The notes under the pieces were generated by a model. That model worked only from the letters and a program-made list of their open reading frames with translations. It was not told the origin of the DNA and searched no databases. Below are positions 35,055-44,088 of a stretch of DNA of 64,000 nucleotides, piece after piece. Source of the DNA: JAPOUP01 sp026708635 (GTDB lineage Bacteria > Pseudomonadota > Alphaproteobacteria > Rhodobacterales > Rhodobacteraceae). The first letter of the stretch is position 1. Each line of letters begins with the position of its first letter. The stretch lies in NCBI GenBank assembly GCA_965200115.1, contig OZ241336.1:1922001-1986000 (forward strand), read 5' to 3'. A program made the translations under genes and the position numbers.

Positions 35055-36899
35055 GTGTTCCGGTTTTTCGAATCCCTGGTTGATCCCTATGGTCCTTACG
35101 GCGTCACGGACACGCCGCCGCGGACACTGTTCGCGTTTCTTTGGGATTATTCGCGGCCGTTCAAAAGGTTCTACGCCCTTTCCGCGCTTCTATCGGTGGT
35201 TTTCGCGGGGGTTGAGGTTGGTCTGATCGTTTATCTGGGCCGAGTGGTTGACCTGCTGACGTCCAATGACCCCGCCGAGGTGTGGACCGGACATGGGCTG
35301 GAACTGGTTCTGGCCGCCGCATTCATGCTGGTCTGCCTTCCCCTGATCCAGATGCTCGGTGTCCTGATCCTGAACAATACCATCCTGCCGAATTTCGGCG
35401 CGTTGATCCGCTGGAGGGCGCATGTCCAGGTGCTTCGGCAATCCGTCGGATGGTTCGAGAACGATTTCGCCGGCCGGATCGCCAACCGCGTCACGCAGAC
35501 TCCACTCGCCGCGGGAGAGGCCGTCTACAACCTCTTCGACTCCATAACCTACTCGATCGCCTATGTCGCGGGCGCCGTCGCGCTTCTATGGAGCGCCGAT
35601 ATCCGTTTGGTAACCCCATTGCTGATCTGGCTGGTTCTGTATCTTCTGTTGCTGCGCTGGACGGTCAGGCGTGTGGGTCCCGCGTCGAAGGCGACATCCG
35701 ATGCCCGCAGCCAGGTGACGGGCCGGATCGTTGACAGTTACACAAACATTCAGTCGGTCAAGCTTTTCGCGCACCATGACCGTGAGCTCCTCCACGCACG
35801 CGAGGCGATTGAGCGCTCCCGGCGGGCGTTCGGGCGTGAGATGCGACTCTACACGATCATGAACACCCTGCTCGTATGGCTGAACGGATTCCTTGTGGTC
35901 AGCGTGGTCGGCTGGGCGATCGGCCTGTGGATGAACGACGCGGCTTCCGCCGGTATGGTCGCGGCGGCCGCGGCGCTGACATTGAGGCTCAATGCCATGA
36001 CCGACTGGATCATGTGGGCGGTGAGCACCTTTTTCCGTTCACTTGGGATTGTCGCCGAGGGAATGGAAACCATCGCCCAGCCGATCGATCTGGTTGACGC
36101 GCCCGACGCGGCGCCACTCGAGTGTAGCGGCGGCGCGGTCGTGATGGAGCGGCTTTCCCATCACTACGGTCGCGGAGTCGGGGGACTGGACTCGGTCTCC
36201 CTGGAGATCGCTCCGGGGGAAAGGGTCGGACTCGTGGGACGGTCGGGCGCCGGAAAATCAACCCTGGTAAAGCTGCTGCTGAGATTTTACGAGGCGGAGC
36301 GCGGCCGTATCCTGATCGATGGCCAGGATATCTCGAAAGTCACCCAGGACAGCCTTCGGCGCGCGATCGGTATGGTTCAGCAGGACGGTTCGCTTCTGCA
36401 TCGCTCCGTTCGGGAGAATATCCTGTACGGCCGCGCGGACGCCACCGAGCGCGATATCGTCGCCGCCTCGAAACAGGCCGAAGCGCATGAATTCGTTCTC
36501 GGCCTTCGCGACGCCGAAGGTCGTTGCGGTTACGATGCGCATGTCGGTGAGCGCGGCGTGAAACTTTCGGGCGGGCAGAGGCAGCGGATAGCGCTGGCCC
36601 GCGTAATTCTCAAAGACGCGCCGATTCTCGTTCTGGACGAGGCCACAAGCGCTCTCGACAGTGAGGCGGAGGCGGCGGTTCAATCGACGCTATATGGAGT
36701 GATGGAGGGTAAAACCGTAATCGCGATCGCGCATCGGCTTTCGACAATCGCCAGGCTCGACAGGATATTGGTTCTGGACGGCGGTAGAGTCGTGGAACAG
36801 GGTAGCCACTCACAACTTCTTGCCATGGGAGGATTGTACGCCCTGTTCTGGAACAGGCAGTCCGGCGGTTTGATCGGAACGTCCGAGACCGCCGTGTGA
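35055..36899 (+). CDS. ABC exporter, ATPase fused to membrane domain (MsbA/MDR type)
   Basis: A type IV exporter half-transporter of about 614 residues. Six membrane helices occupy residues 30-330; the ATPase has GRSGAGKSTLVKLLL (Walker A), LSGGQRQRIALARVIL (signature) and ILVLDEATSALDSEAE (Walker B), then the H-loop in AIAHRLSTIARLDR. The frame is open from 34923, but the best start is GTG 35055, giving the family beginning VFRFFESLVDPYGPY. It should act as a homodimer exporting a lipid or drug-like molecule; the substrate is unknown. Confidence 0.9.
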   Translation: MFRFFESLVDPYGPYGVTDTPPRTLFAFLWDYSRPFKRFYALSALLSVVFAGVEVGLIVYLGRVVDLLTSNDPAEVWTGHGLELVLAAAFMLVCLPLIQMLGVLILNNTILPNFGALIRWRAHVQVLRQSVGWFENDFAGRIANRVTQTPLAAGEAVYNLFDSITYSIAYVAGAVALLWSADIRLVTPLLIWLVLYLLLLRWTVRRVGPASKATSDARSQVTGRIVDSYTNIQSVKLFAHHDRELLHAREAIERSRRAFGREMRLYTIMNTLLVWLNGFLVVSVVGWAIGLWMNDAASAGMVAAAAALTLRLNAMTDWIMWAVSTFFRSLGIVAEGMETIAQPIDLVDAPDAAPLECSGGAVVMERLSHHYGRGVGGLDSVSLEIAPGERVGLVGRSGAGKSTLVKLLLRFYEAERGRILIDGQDISKVTQDSLRRAIGMVQQDGSLLHRSVRENILYGRADATERDIVAASKQAEAHEFVLGLRDAEGRCGYDAHVGERGVKLSGGQRQRIALARVILKDAPILVLDEATSALDSEAEAAVQSTLYGVMEGKTVIAIAHRLSTIARLDRILVLDGGRVVEQGSHSQLLAMGGLYALFWNRQSGGLIGTSETAV

Positions 36900-36908
36900 G
36901 GCCGCCCC

Positions 36909-38123
36909 ATGAATCATCTGATCAAAAGGCTGGATCGTGGCGGTGACGGCGTCGCCGCGGGTTCGTTACGCGTGCCTCTCGCGCTGCCTGGCGAGATTGT
37001 GGCCGGAGAGGTCAGGTCCGGCCTAATCGCCGCGCCAACGGTCGTGTCACCCTCCCCGGCACGGGTGCGCCCGCCCTGTCGCCATTTCGGAGCCTGCGGG
37101 GGCTGCGCGCTGCAGCATGCCTCGGATTCGTTCGTCAAGGACTGGAAACAGCGGATCGTTCGGGACGCTCTCGCGGAATACGGGCTTTCCGCGCCGATAG
37201 GGCGCGTTCACACCTCTCCGCCGGCCTCGCGTCGAAGGGCCGTGTTTTCGGGCCGCCGCATGAAAAATCGGGCGGTTGTCGGGTTTCATGCCCCCGCCTC
37301 CGATACGATCGTTGGGATTCCGGACTGTATCCTGCTGGCGCCCGACCTTACGGCGCTTCTTCCCGCGCTGGAACGGATCGTCATGGTTGGAGGCTCCAGA
37401 CGCGGCGAACTTCGCATGTCCGTGAATTCAAGTGAGACGGGCGCCGATATCCGCGCCGACGGGGGGAAACCGGTCAATTCCGGACTTGTGGAGAAACTGG
37501 CGCGGATTGTTTCGGACCATGCCATCTCACGCCTTACATGGAACGGAGACCTCGTGGCACAGGTCGACCAGCCTTACCAGAATCTGGGTGGTGTCAGGGT
37601 CGTTCCGCCGCCCGGCTCGTTCCTGCAGCCGACGAAGGAAGGAGAGTTGGCCATGATTGGCGCGGTGACCAGGGCAGTGGGTCAGGCCGGTCTGGTGGCC
37701 GACCTCTTCGCGGGCTGCGGTACCCTGACGCTTCCGCTTGCCCGCATGGCACGGATTCATTCGGTTGACGCCGACGCCGGGATGCTCCGCTCCCTTGAGT
37801 CCGCATGTCGCGGCGTCTCCGGACTGAAGACGGTCACGACCGAGACCCGCGATATTCACCGTCACCCACTGGCCCCACGGGAGTTGGCGGCCTTCGATGC
37901 CCTGGTCGCCGACCCGCCCCGTGCCGGCGCCGGGGCGCAGGCGGCCGCCATCGGCAAAAGTGACCTGGCCCGTGTCGCCATGGTGTCCTGCAACCCGGTT
38001 TCGTTCGCCCGTGACGCCAGAATAATGGCTGACGCGGGCTTTGGAATTGAATGGATCGAGATCATCGACCAGTTTCGCTGGTCGGTTCATGTCGAACTTG
38101 TGGCGCGGTTGTCGCGTGAATGA
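36909..38123 (+). CDS. RNA m5U methyltransferase, RlmD/TrmA family
   Basis: A 404-residue SAM-dependent uridine-5 methyltransferase. The N-terminal part has the iron-sulfur pattern C-x5-CGGC (in CRHFGACGGCALQH), the catalytic core has DLFAGCGTLTLPLA as motif I, VADPPRAGA and VSCNPVSFARDA with the nucleophilic cysteine. It lies nine bases after the exporter gene. Alphaproteobacterial members probably methylate 23S rRNA, but tRNA U54 is possible. Confidence 0.85.
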   Translation: MNHLIKRLDRGGDGVAAGSLRVPLALPGEIVAGEVRSGLIAAPTVVSPSPARVRPPCRHFGACGGCALQHASDSFVKDWKQRIVRDALAEYGLSAPIGRVHTSPPASRRRAVFSGRRMKNRAVVGFHAPASDTIVGIPDCILLAPDLTALLPALERIVMVGGSRRGELRMSVNSSETGADIRADGGKPVNSGLVEKLARIVSDHAISRLTWNGDLVAQVDQPYQNLGGVRVVPPPGSFLQPTKEGELAMIGAVTRAVGQAGLVADLFAGCGTLTLPLARMARIHSVDADAGMLRSLESACRGVSGLKTVTTETRDIHRHPLAPRELAAFDALVADPPRAGAGAQAAAIGKSDLARVAMVSCNPVSFARDARIMADAGFGIEWIEIIDQFRWSVHVELVARLSRE

Positions 38124-38171
38124 CGGAAATGTAGCATTGGAGGCGGCAGCGGATTTGGCCGGAGCGTATAG

Positions 38172-38999
38172 ATGTGGCTAAAATTACTTAATGGGCTAAG
38201 CCCGCATCAGGTGAGAAGCCTGATCGAACGGCCGTGGATGGACCGCCTTATCATCGTCATTATCCTGTTCAATGCGGTCATTCTGGGGTTGGCCACGTCG
38301 AACTGGATCATGGAGCGCGCCGGAACCGCCGTCCATGCAATTGACAGACTGTGCCTCTGGTTTTTCGTCGTGGAGCTTCTGGCCAAGATATACGCGTACC
38401 GAAAGGACTTTTTCGTTTCGAAAAAATCGGAATCCGGCGCAGGGACTTCCGCCGGATGGAATCTGTTCGATTTTTTCATCGTGGGGATTTCCGTCTTCGG
38501 TTCCGATACGTTCTCCGTATTGCGCGCCCTGCGCATTCTTAGGCTGTTCAGGGCCGTTTCCGTTTCGGAGCGGCTGCGCAATACGGTGGAGAGTTTCGTC
38601 AGGCTATTCCCGAAGATGGGGGGCGTCTTCATGCTTCTGGGGTTGATTCATTATGTTGGCGCCGTCATGGCGACAACGCTATTCGCCGCGGAATTTCCGG
38701 ACTGGTTCGGCACGCTTGGGAAATCGGCGTTTTCGTTATTCCAGATAATGACGCTTGAGAGCTGGTCCATGGGAATCGTGCGCCCGGTTATGGAGGTCTA
38801 TCCGTTCGCCTGGCTGTTTTTCGTGCCTTTCGTCATCGTCGCGGCATACTGCGTCGCCAATCTGTTCGTCGCCCTGATCGTCGATACGATGCAGACCGCA
38901 TACCATGGCCTCGAGGTGGTCGAGACGAACGAGTACCGGAAGGAAGTGCTGAAACGGCTTGATGAGATCGAGCGGCGGCTTGAAAGCCGACCGGAGTGA
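38172..38999 (+). CDS. Bacterial voltage-gated sodium channel (NavBac type)
   Basis: A 275-residue single-domain channel subunit that assembles as a tetramer in the inner membrane. Six membrane helices are visible. S4 carries regularly spaced arginines in VLRALRILRLFRAV (R118, R121, R124, R127). The pore loop has the selectivity filter TLESWSM at 194-200, the same as in the well-studied Arcobacter channel NavAb. S6 is followed by a C-terminal coiled coil (KEVLKRLDEIERRLE). It is probably involved in sodium signalling or motility in saline surroundings; this role is inference. Confidence 0.93.
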   Translation: MWLKLLNGLSPHQVRSLIERPWMDRLIIVIILFNAVILGLATSNWIMERAGTAVHAIDRLCLWFFVVELLAKIYAYRKDFFVSKKSESGAGTSAGWNLFDFFIVGISVFGSDTFSVLRALRILRLFRAVSVSERLRNTVESFVRLFPKMGGVFMLLGLIHYVGAVMATTLFAAEFPDWFGTLGKSAFSLFQIMTLESWSMGIVRPVMEVYPFAWLFFVPFVIVAAYCVANLFVALIVDTMQTAYHGLEVVETNEYRKEVLKRLDEIERRLESRPE

Positions 39000-39074
39000 T
39001 TCGGCAAGAAAACCGTTTCAATCACGCGGCGGGCCCGCTATAGCCATATAAACGAAAGAAAAAGGCAAGAGGCA

Positions 39075-39566
39075 ATGCGGGCACTGTTCACCGGGTCACT
39101 CCTGGTGCTTGTTCTGGCGTTTGGTGGCTGTTCGCTGTTCCGCACGGACAGCGGGGCCGAAGTGACCAGAGTCGTGGTCCTGAAAGAGAAGCGTCGCATG
39201 ATGCTCATGCACGATGACAGGGTCCTGAGCCGCCACAAAATCGCTCTTGGTTTCGCGCCTGTGGGCCATAAGAGATGGGAAGGTGACGGGCGAACGCCGG
39301 AGGGTCGGTACTTCGTCAACCGCCGCAATCCGAACAGCAGGTTTCACCTCTCTTTGGGCCTTTCCTATCCAAACGCCGGGGATGTCGCCGCGGCACACGC
39401 CGACGGAAAGGATCCCGGAGGCGATATCTTTATCCATGGAAGGGGTGACCGATCCAGGAAAAGCCGGACTGACTGGACCGAGGGATGCATCGCCGTCTCT
39501 AACCGCGAGATGGAATTGATTTACGCCAGGGTCGGGAACGGAACGCCGGTCGACATCTATCCCTGA
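39075..39566 (+). CDS. L,D-transpeptidase-family lipoprotein (YafK-like)
   Basis: A 163-residue envelope protein. The lipobox LAFGGC puts the lipidated cysteine at residue 19. The YkuD catalytic domain spans about 35-160, with HGRGDRSR and the catalytic Cys in WTEGCIAVSN. YafK-type enzymes can cut or cross-link the link between peptidoglycan and outer-membrane lipoprotein. The 3' end overlaps that of the convergent CAP lipoprotein by ten bases. Confidence 0.88.
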   Translation: MRALFTGSLLVLVLAFGGCSLFRTDSGAEVTRVVVLKEKRRMMLMHDDRVLSRHKIALGFAPVGHKRWEGDGRTPEGRYFVNRRNPNSRFHLSLGLSYPNAGDVAAAHADGKDPGGDIFIHGRGDRSRKSRTDWTEGCIAVSNREMELIYARVGNGTPVDIYP

Positions 39567-40138
39567 TGCAGGACGGCTGGATTTTGCGCTGGCTTGACCG
39601 GCTCCGGTCCGCCGCCCATCAACAGCGTCCACCATAGTTTTCCGCCGGGCTGCTGATACCAGGAAAACCCCATATGCTCAGCCTGTGGATCCACGATCAC
39701 GCTACGCGTGTCCTCTCGATTCATCCAGGCGACCAGGGTCTCCAGTTCGGTCTCGAATGTCTCGGATATGATCTCGCCCAGCACCGTCTGTCGATATCCC
39801 GCGCGCCAGACCCGCTCCATGGGCGACGATCCGTCGGATCCGAAATGCCAGGGACGGTTCTGGAGCGCCATGTCCCGGGAATGGGTGGCCGCCGCCGAGT
39901 TCAGGCCGGCATCCAATGTTACGGGTCTGGCCCCCGCCGCCTTGCGGAGGGCGTTGACGGAATCGACCATCCGAAACAGTACCTTTGGTTTGTCTTCGCC
40001 CGAAATCCGGTAGATCCGGGGTAGCGGGGTGCCATCCGCCCGCGTGCCGGGTGGGCTGTCGGGCACGGTTACCTGTCCGGTCTCGCAGGCGGACAGGAGG
40101 AATATGGCTGAAACCAGCATCGCGACCGCGCGCAGCAT
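39557..40138 (-). CDS. CAP/SCP-domain lipoprotein
   Basis: A 193-residue exported protein. The signal peptide ends in a lipobox LLSAC (Cys18). The CAP (allergen V5/SCP) domain follows, with DSVNALRKAAGARPVTLDAGLN, ATHSRDMALQNRPWHFGSDG carrying the histidines, and HMGFSWYQQPGGKLWWTLLM at the end. The function of bacterial CAP lipoproteins is uncertain; envelope binding is likely. Confidence 0.8.
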   Translation of the reverse strand: MLRAVAMLVSAIFLLSACETGQVTVPDSPPGTRADGTPLPRIYRISGEDKPKVLFRMVDSVNALRKAAGARPVTLDAGLNSAAATHSRDMALQNRPWHFGSDGSSPMERVWRAGYRQTVLGEIISETFETELETLVAWMNREDTRSVIVDPQAEHMGFSWYQQPGGKLWWTLLMGGGPEPVKPAQNPAVLHQG

Positions 40139-40432
40139 TGGCCTCTCCAGACTTGTTTCCGAACCGCTTTATCGGAAGGGGTGTCACGTTTCAAACCGGG
40201 ATCGCGGACCGAAAGCGGATCACGGTGCCGAATGACGCTTCGAAATAATGGGTCTCGGTCGCCGGTGCGCTCGGCGCGGTGGATCCGATGCGCGGGGTCG
40301 CCTTGCCCGCCAGAGGTTTCATCGAGTAGGAACGGGTGGAGCCCGGGAGCTTTCGGAACACCCGTTTCGGCCAGTTCCGCGCCGGCGACATAACCGTGCG
40401 CGGCGCGGCCGCTTGAGAGGACAGGGTAAGTG
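40139..40432. other. Gene-free stretch between the CAP lipoprotein and ALDH genes
   Basis: The two genes are divergent, so this region must carry both promoters. A minus-strand frame 40191-40391 ends with THYFEASFGTVIRFRSAIPV, which looks protein-like, but it has no start signal and no family I recognise. Nothing else is visible. Confidence 0.3.
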
Positions 40433-41944
40433 ATGAACGATATTGCCATGGACGCCAAAACCACTCTGGAAAGGCTTGGTCTTGACGCCGCGGACGTCAC
40501 CGGCGGATCGCTGAAAGTGATGTCACCGATAGATCGTCGCGTGTTGGGCGAGTTGCGGGAACTGCCTGTAGGCGAAGTGGGTACCGTGACCGCGCGCGCG
40601 CTGGCCGCTTTCAGGGCGTGGCGCGCCGTACCGGCTCCGCGCCGGGGCGAACTCGTTCGCCTATTTGGCGAGGAACTGCGCATGGCCAAGGGGGATTTGG
40701 GTGCCCTGGTCAGTTGGGAGGCGGGCAAGATCATTTCCGAGGGCCTGGGCGAAGTGCAGGAAATGATCGATATCTGCGATTTCGCCGTCGGGCTCAGCCG
40801 GCAGCTTTACGGCCTGACCATCGCGTCGGAGCGCCCCGGCCACCGAATGATGGAAATCTGGCACCCGATTGGCCCGGTCGGCGTTATTTCCGCCTTCAAT
40901 TTCCCGGTGGCGGTCTGGAGCTGGAACGCGGCGATTTCGCTCGTGTGCGGCAACCCGGTGATCTGGAAACCGTCGGAAAGGACCCCGCTGACCGCATTGG
41001 CCTGCCGCGAGCTTCTCGGACGCGCCCTGGCCCGATTCGGCGACGCGCCGGAAGATTTGGTGCAGACCATGATCGGAGGCGCCGATCTGGGCAGGGCCCT
41101 GGCGGAAAGCCGTGACGTACCGGTGATCTCGGCAACCGGATCGACCCGCATGGGACGCGCCGTCGCTCCCGTCGTCGCGGCGCGCTTCGGTAAGTGCATT
41201 CTGGAGCTGGGCGGCAACAACGCGATGATCGTCTGCCCGTCGGCGGATCTTGAAATGGCGGTGCGCGCGATCGTATTTTCCGCCGTCGGGACCGCCGGCC
41301 AGCGCTGTACCACCCTGCGTCGGCTGATCGTGCACAGCTCGATCATGGATGATCTGGCGGCGCGTCTTCGAGCGGCTTACGCGGAGCTGCCGATCGGCCA
41401 TCCGCTTGACGAGGGTACCCTGATCGGCCCCCTGATCGACGGCGAGGCCGGCAATGCCATGACCGCCGCGCTGGAAACCGCGAAAGCCGAGGGCGGAAGC
41501 GTCTTCGGCGGTGCCCGTGTCGGCGACGGCGTGCCTTCGGGTGGAACCTATATGCAGCCCGCGCTTGTTGAAATGCCCCACCAGAGCGAGACCGTGAAGA
41601 CGGAAACTTTCGCGCCGATCCTTTACATGATGCGATATGACGATTTCGCCGAGGCGCTTGAAATCCAGAACGACGTACCCCAGGGCCTCAGTTCCTGCGT
41701 GTTCACGCTGAACATGCGCGAGGCCGAACGGTTCCTGTCGATGAACGGGTCTGACTGCGGTATCGCCAACGTCAACATCGGGCCGTCCGGTGCGGAGATC
41801 GGTGGCGCGTTCGGTGGCGAAAAGGAAACCGGTGGCGGTCGCGAAAGCGGCTCCGATGCCTGGAAATCCTATATGCGGCGCCAGACCAGCACCGTGAACT
41901 ACTCCGCCGAGCTTCCTTTGGCACAGGGAGTCAGGTTTGGATGA
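40433..41944 (+). CDS. amaB: ALDH7-type aldehyde dehydrogenase (aminoadipate-semialdehyde type)
   Basis: A 503-residue NAD-dependent dehydrogenase. The catalytic glutamate is in ELGGNNAM and the nucleophile in GQRCTTLRR (C292 counting from ATG 40433). The C-terminal stretch NIGPSGAEIGGAFGGEKETG is typical of the ALDH7 family, whose bacterial members oxidise 2-aminoadipate-6-semialdehyde (piperideine-6-carboxylate) in lysine and pipecolate breakdown. No other lysine-catabolism gene is nearby, so the substrate assignment rests on the family alone. A GTG three bases upstream is an alternative start. Confidence 0.85.
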   Translation: MNDIAMDAKTTLERLGLDAADVTGGSLKVMSPIDRRVLGELRELPVGEVGTVTARALAAFRAWRAVPAPRRGELVRLFGEELRMAKGDLGALVSWEAGKIISEGLGEVQEMIDICDFAVGLSRQLYGLTIASERPGHRMMEIWHPIGPVGVISAFNFPVAVWSWNAAISLVCGNPVIWKPSERTPLTALACRELLGRALARFGDAPEDLVQTMIGGADLGRALAESRDVPVISATGSTRMGRAVAPVVAARFGKCILELGGNNAMIVCPSADLEMAVRAIVFSAVGTAGQRCTTLRRLIVHSSIMDDLAARLRAAYAELPIGHPLDEGTLIGPLIDGEAGNAMTAALETAKAEGGSVFGGARVGDGVPSGGTYMQPALVEMPHQSETVKTETFAPILYMMRYDDFAEALEIQNDVPQGLSSCVFTLNMREAERFLSMNGSDCGIANVNIGPSGAEIGGAFGGEKETGGGRESGSDAWKSYMRRQTSTVNYSAELPLAQGVRFG

Positions 41945-42279
41945 TCGGATGTTCCGCGGGGGGCGCCGCCCTATCGACCCTTACGCCATCCGCATCGGAA
42001 CGGCGGTCGGGTAAGTGGACGCGGGCGTGGCGAATCTGTGGCTCCGTGATTGCGAACGCTATCGGATACCGCTTCGCCGTCCGGGCCGGGAGAGATCTGA
42101 CATTTAGCGGGTTCAATCCGTCAGTCAGCGCACCGCGCGCGGATGCAATTCCCGGGAAATTGCCGATAGAGGCGGAACCTGGCGACAGCGTGGACGCGCA
42201 TTGACGCTTTCTTGAATTGCCTTGTAAAGCGCCTCTCAATACAGACTGTCCCGGGCAGTCGCAGACAGGTGGAACGGAG
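41945..42279. other. Gene-free stretch before the L,D-transpeptidase gene
   Basis: No convincing gene or structure. A plus-strand frame 41941-42204 is open but composed of compositionally poor translation and has no ribosome site. It must carry the promoter of the gene at 42280. Confidence 0.3.
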
Positions 42280-42885
42280 ATGTCATCGACAGCGAAACTC
42301 GGGGTTGGCCGTAGGTTATTTATTGGCGGGGCGGCGTCGGCCGTCACCGCGCTGGCCCTGCGGGCGCGGGCACAGGACGTAGACGGCTCCGTCGATGTGG
42401 AGAGGGAGAGTTCCAGGACCGTCCGCAGGAACATATCGAGCTTCCGGCCGCCGGATTGGAGGGAGTATTTCAATGATACGGAAAACGGGGCGATACTCGC
42501 CGATACCAGGGCCCGTATCCTGCACTTCTGGTCCGAGGATCTTTCCGTATACAGGCTGTATCCGACCAGCGTGCCATCAACGGAGGATCTCACCCGGAGA
42601 GGCCGAACCCGGATTGTAAGGAAGGTGGAGGGTCCGTCATGGAGTCCCACACCCGAGATGCTGAAGCGTAACCCGGAGTGGCCGCATTACGTCGCTCCCG
42701 GCCCGGATAACCCGATGGGGAGCCACGCGCTGTACCTGTCGTGGAGATATTACCGTATCCACGGCACTCACGACACGCGAAAGATAGGAAGACGGGCTTC
42801 AAGCGGTTGCATCGGACTTTATAACGAACACATCGCCGAACTGTTCTCGCTGACAAAGTTGGGAACCCAGGTGCTTCTTGTCTGA
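42280..42885 (+). CDS. Exported L,D-transpeptidase (ErfK/YbiS type)
   Basis: A 201-residue protein that probably makes 3-3 cross-links in peptidoglycan or anchors lipoproteins. A twin-arginine-like signal is visible at the N-terminus (VGRRLFIGGAASAVTALALR). The YkuD domain has the conserved HGTHD and catalytic SSGCIGLYN. ATG 42280 follows a GGAACGGAG ribosome site and lies inside a longer open frame. The preceding residues GSHALYLSW are typical of the ErfK subgroup. Confidence 0.9.
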   Translation: MSSTAKLGVGRRLFIGGAASAVTALALRARAQDVDGSVDVERESSRTVRRNISSFRPPDWREYFNDTENGAILADTRARILHFWSEDLSVYRLYPTSVPSTEDLTRRGRTRIVRKVEGPSWSPTPEMLKRNPEWPHYVAPGPDNPMGSHALYLSWRYYRIHGTHDTRKIGRRASSGCIGLYNEHIAELFSLTKLGTQVLLV

Positions 42886-42889
42886 CTGA

Positions 42890-42959
42890 GCGGGTTTCGG
42901 TTCCGGCCGCCCGCGGTCCGATATTCCGTCGATCGGTCGACGGCGGCCGTGTTTCCCGC
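42890..42959. terminator. Nested hairpins between convergent genes
   Basis: Three nested inverted repeats lie between the L,D-transpeptidase and hemH stops: GCGGG (42890) with CCCGC (42955), CGGCCGCC (42904) with GGCGGCCG (42942), and CCGTCGA (42926) with TCGACGG (42937). The position suggests a two-way terminator, although no T-run follows. Confidence 0.5.
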
Positions 42960-42972
42960 TGCCTGCAATCCG

Positions 42973-44031
42973 TCACTCCAGCCATCCACCGAGGTTGCTC
43001 TCGATCGTTTCGCATAAAGCGTCGATGTGCGCGTCGCTGTCGTTGAGGCAGGGAACGTACGTGAAGCTTTCTCCGCCCGCCTGCTCGAAGCTATCCCGTA
43101 TTTCCTCCCGAATCTCCTCCAGCGTTTCGATGCAGTCCGCCGCGAAGGCCGGAGCGACCACGGCTATTCTTTTATTTCCCGCCCTGGCGAGATTCGCGAC
43201 TTCCTCGACGGTGTAAGGCCGAAGCCATTCCTCCGAGCCGAAAACGGACTGGAAGGTCGTCGTGATCTCGGCGGTATTCCAGCCAAGGCGTTTCGTGAGA
43301 AGCCGGGTCGTTTTCTGGCATTGGCAGTGGTAGGGATCCCCTTCCCTAAGGTATCGTTTCGGCATTCCGTGATACGACACGACCAGCATGTCGGGCCGCC
43401 CGTCCATTGCCGCGTATTTTTTTTCGACTGACTGGGCCAATGCCTCAATATAGCCCGCCTGATCGAAATAGGCCGGCACGACGCGAGCGGCCGGTTGCCA
43501 CCGTTCCTTCATCAACGCCCGGAAGAACTCGTCGGTGGCCGTTGCTGAAGTCGCGCCGGCGTACTGGGGATAAAGCGGGAAGAACAGAAGTTTCCGGCAG
43601 CCTCTCGCAACCAGTTCCCTGACCTTCATGGCTGTTGCGGGATTGCCGTAACGCATACAGAAATCCACGATGACGCCGTTTCCGTATCGCTCTGTCATTC
43701 TCTTGGCGATCTTGGCCGTCTGGGCCCTGGTTATCGTCATCAGGGGACTTTCGTCCGCCTCATGGTTCCAGATGGATCGGTAGGCCGCACCCGACGTGAA
43801 CGGCCGTTTCGAGAGAATGATCAACTGCAGTAATGGCTGCCATTGCCAGCGGGGGTAGTCGATCACACGCCGGTCCGACAGGAATTCGTTCAGGTATCGC
43901 CGCATAGGCCAATATCCGAACCCGTCGGGGGTCCCGAGATTGGCGAGTAGAATTCCCACCCTTTCTGGCGGAAGACCCGGATGGTCGGCCGGTGCGTGGC
44001 TTGGGCGCCGGGTGCCGTAGCTGCTTTGCAT
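42973..44031 (-). CDS. hemH: Ferrochelatase
   Basis: Inserts ferrous iron into protoporphyrin IX, the last step of heme synthesis. The 352-residue protein has GILLANLGTPD at the N-terminus, FPLYPQYAGATSAT, the metal-site VVSYHGMPKRYLREGDPY with its histidine, and CQKTTRLLTKRLG. FVPAFAADCIETLEE-like VVAPAFAADCIETLEEI closes the site. It uses the product made by HemJ encoded at 2021-2473. Confidence 0.96.
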   Translation of the reverse strand: MQSSYGTRRPSHAPADHPGLPPERVGILLANLGTPDGFGYWPMRRYLNEFLSDRRVIDYPRWQWQPLLQLIILSKRPFTSGAAYRSIWNHEADESPLMTITRAQTAKIAKRMTERYGNGVIVDFCMRYGNPATAMKVRELVARGCRKLLFFPLYPQYAGATSATATDEFFRALMKERWQPAARVVPAYFDQAGYIEALAQSVEKKYAAMDGRPDMLVVSYHGMPKRYLREGDPYHCQCQKTTRLLTKRLGWNTAEITTTFQSVFGSEEWLRPYTVEEVANLARAGNKRIAVVAPAFAADCIETLEEIREEIRDSFEQAGGESFTYVPCLNDSDAHIDALCETIESNLGGWLE

Positions 44032-44088
44032 ATGAGATTTCCAGGTCGGCTGCAGTCGTCTGTCAAACTAGTGGTACACCGCCCGTGG

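Noticed and set aside
40191..40391. Small minus-strand protein before the ALDH gene
   Set aside because: No ribosome site, no recognised family and a codon pattern that does not stand out; listed as gene-free.
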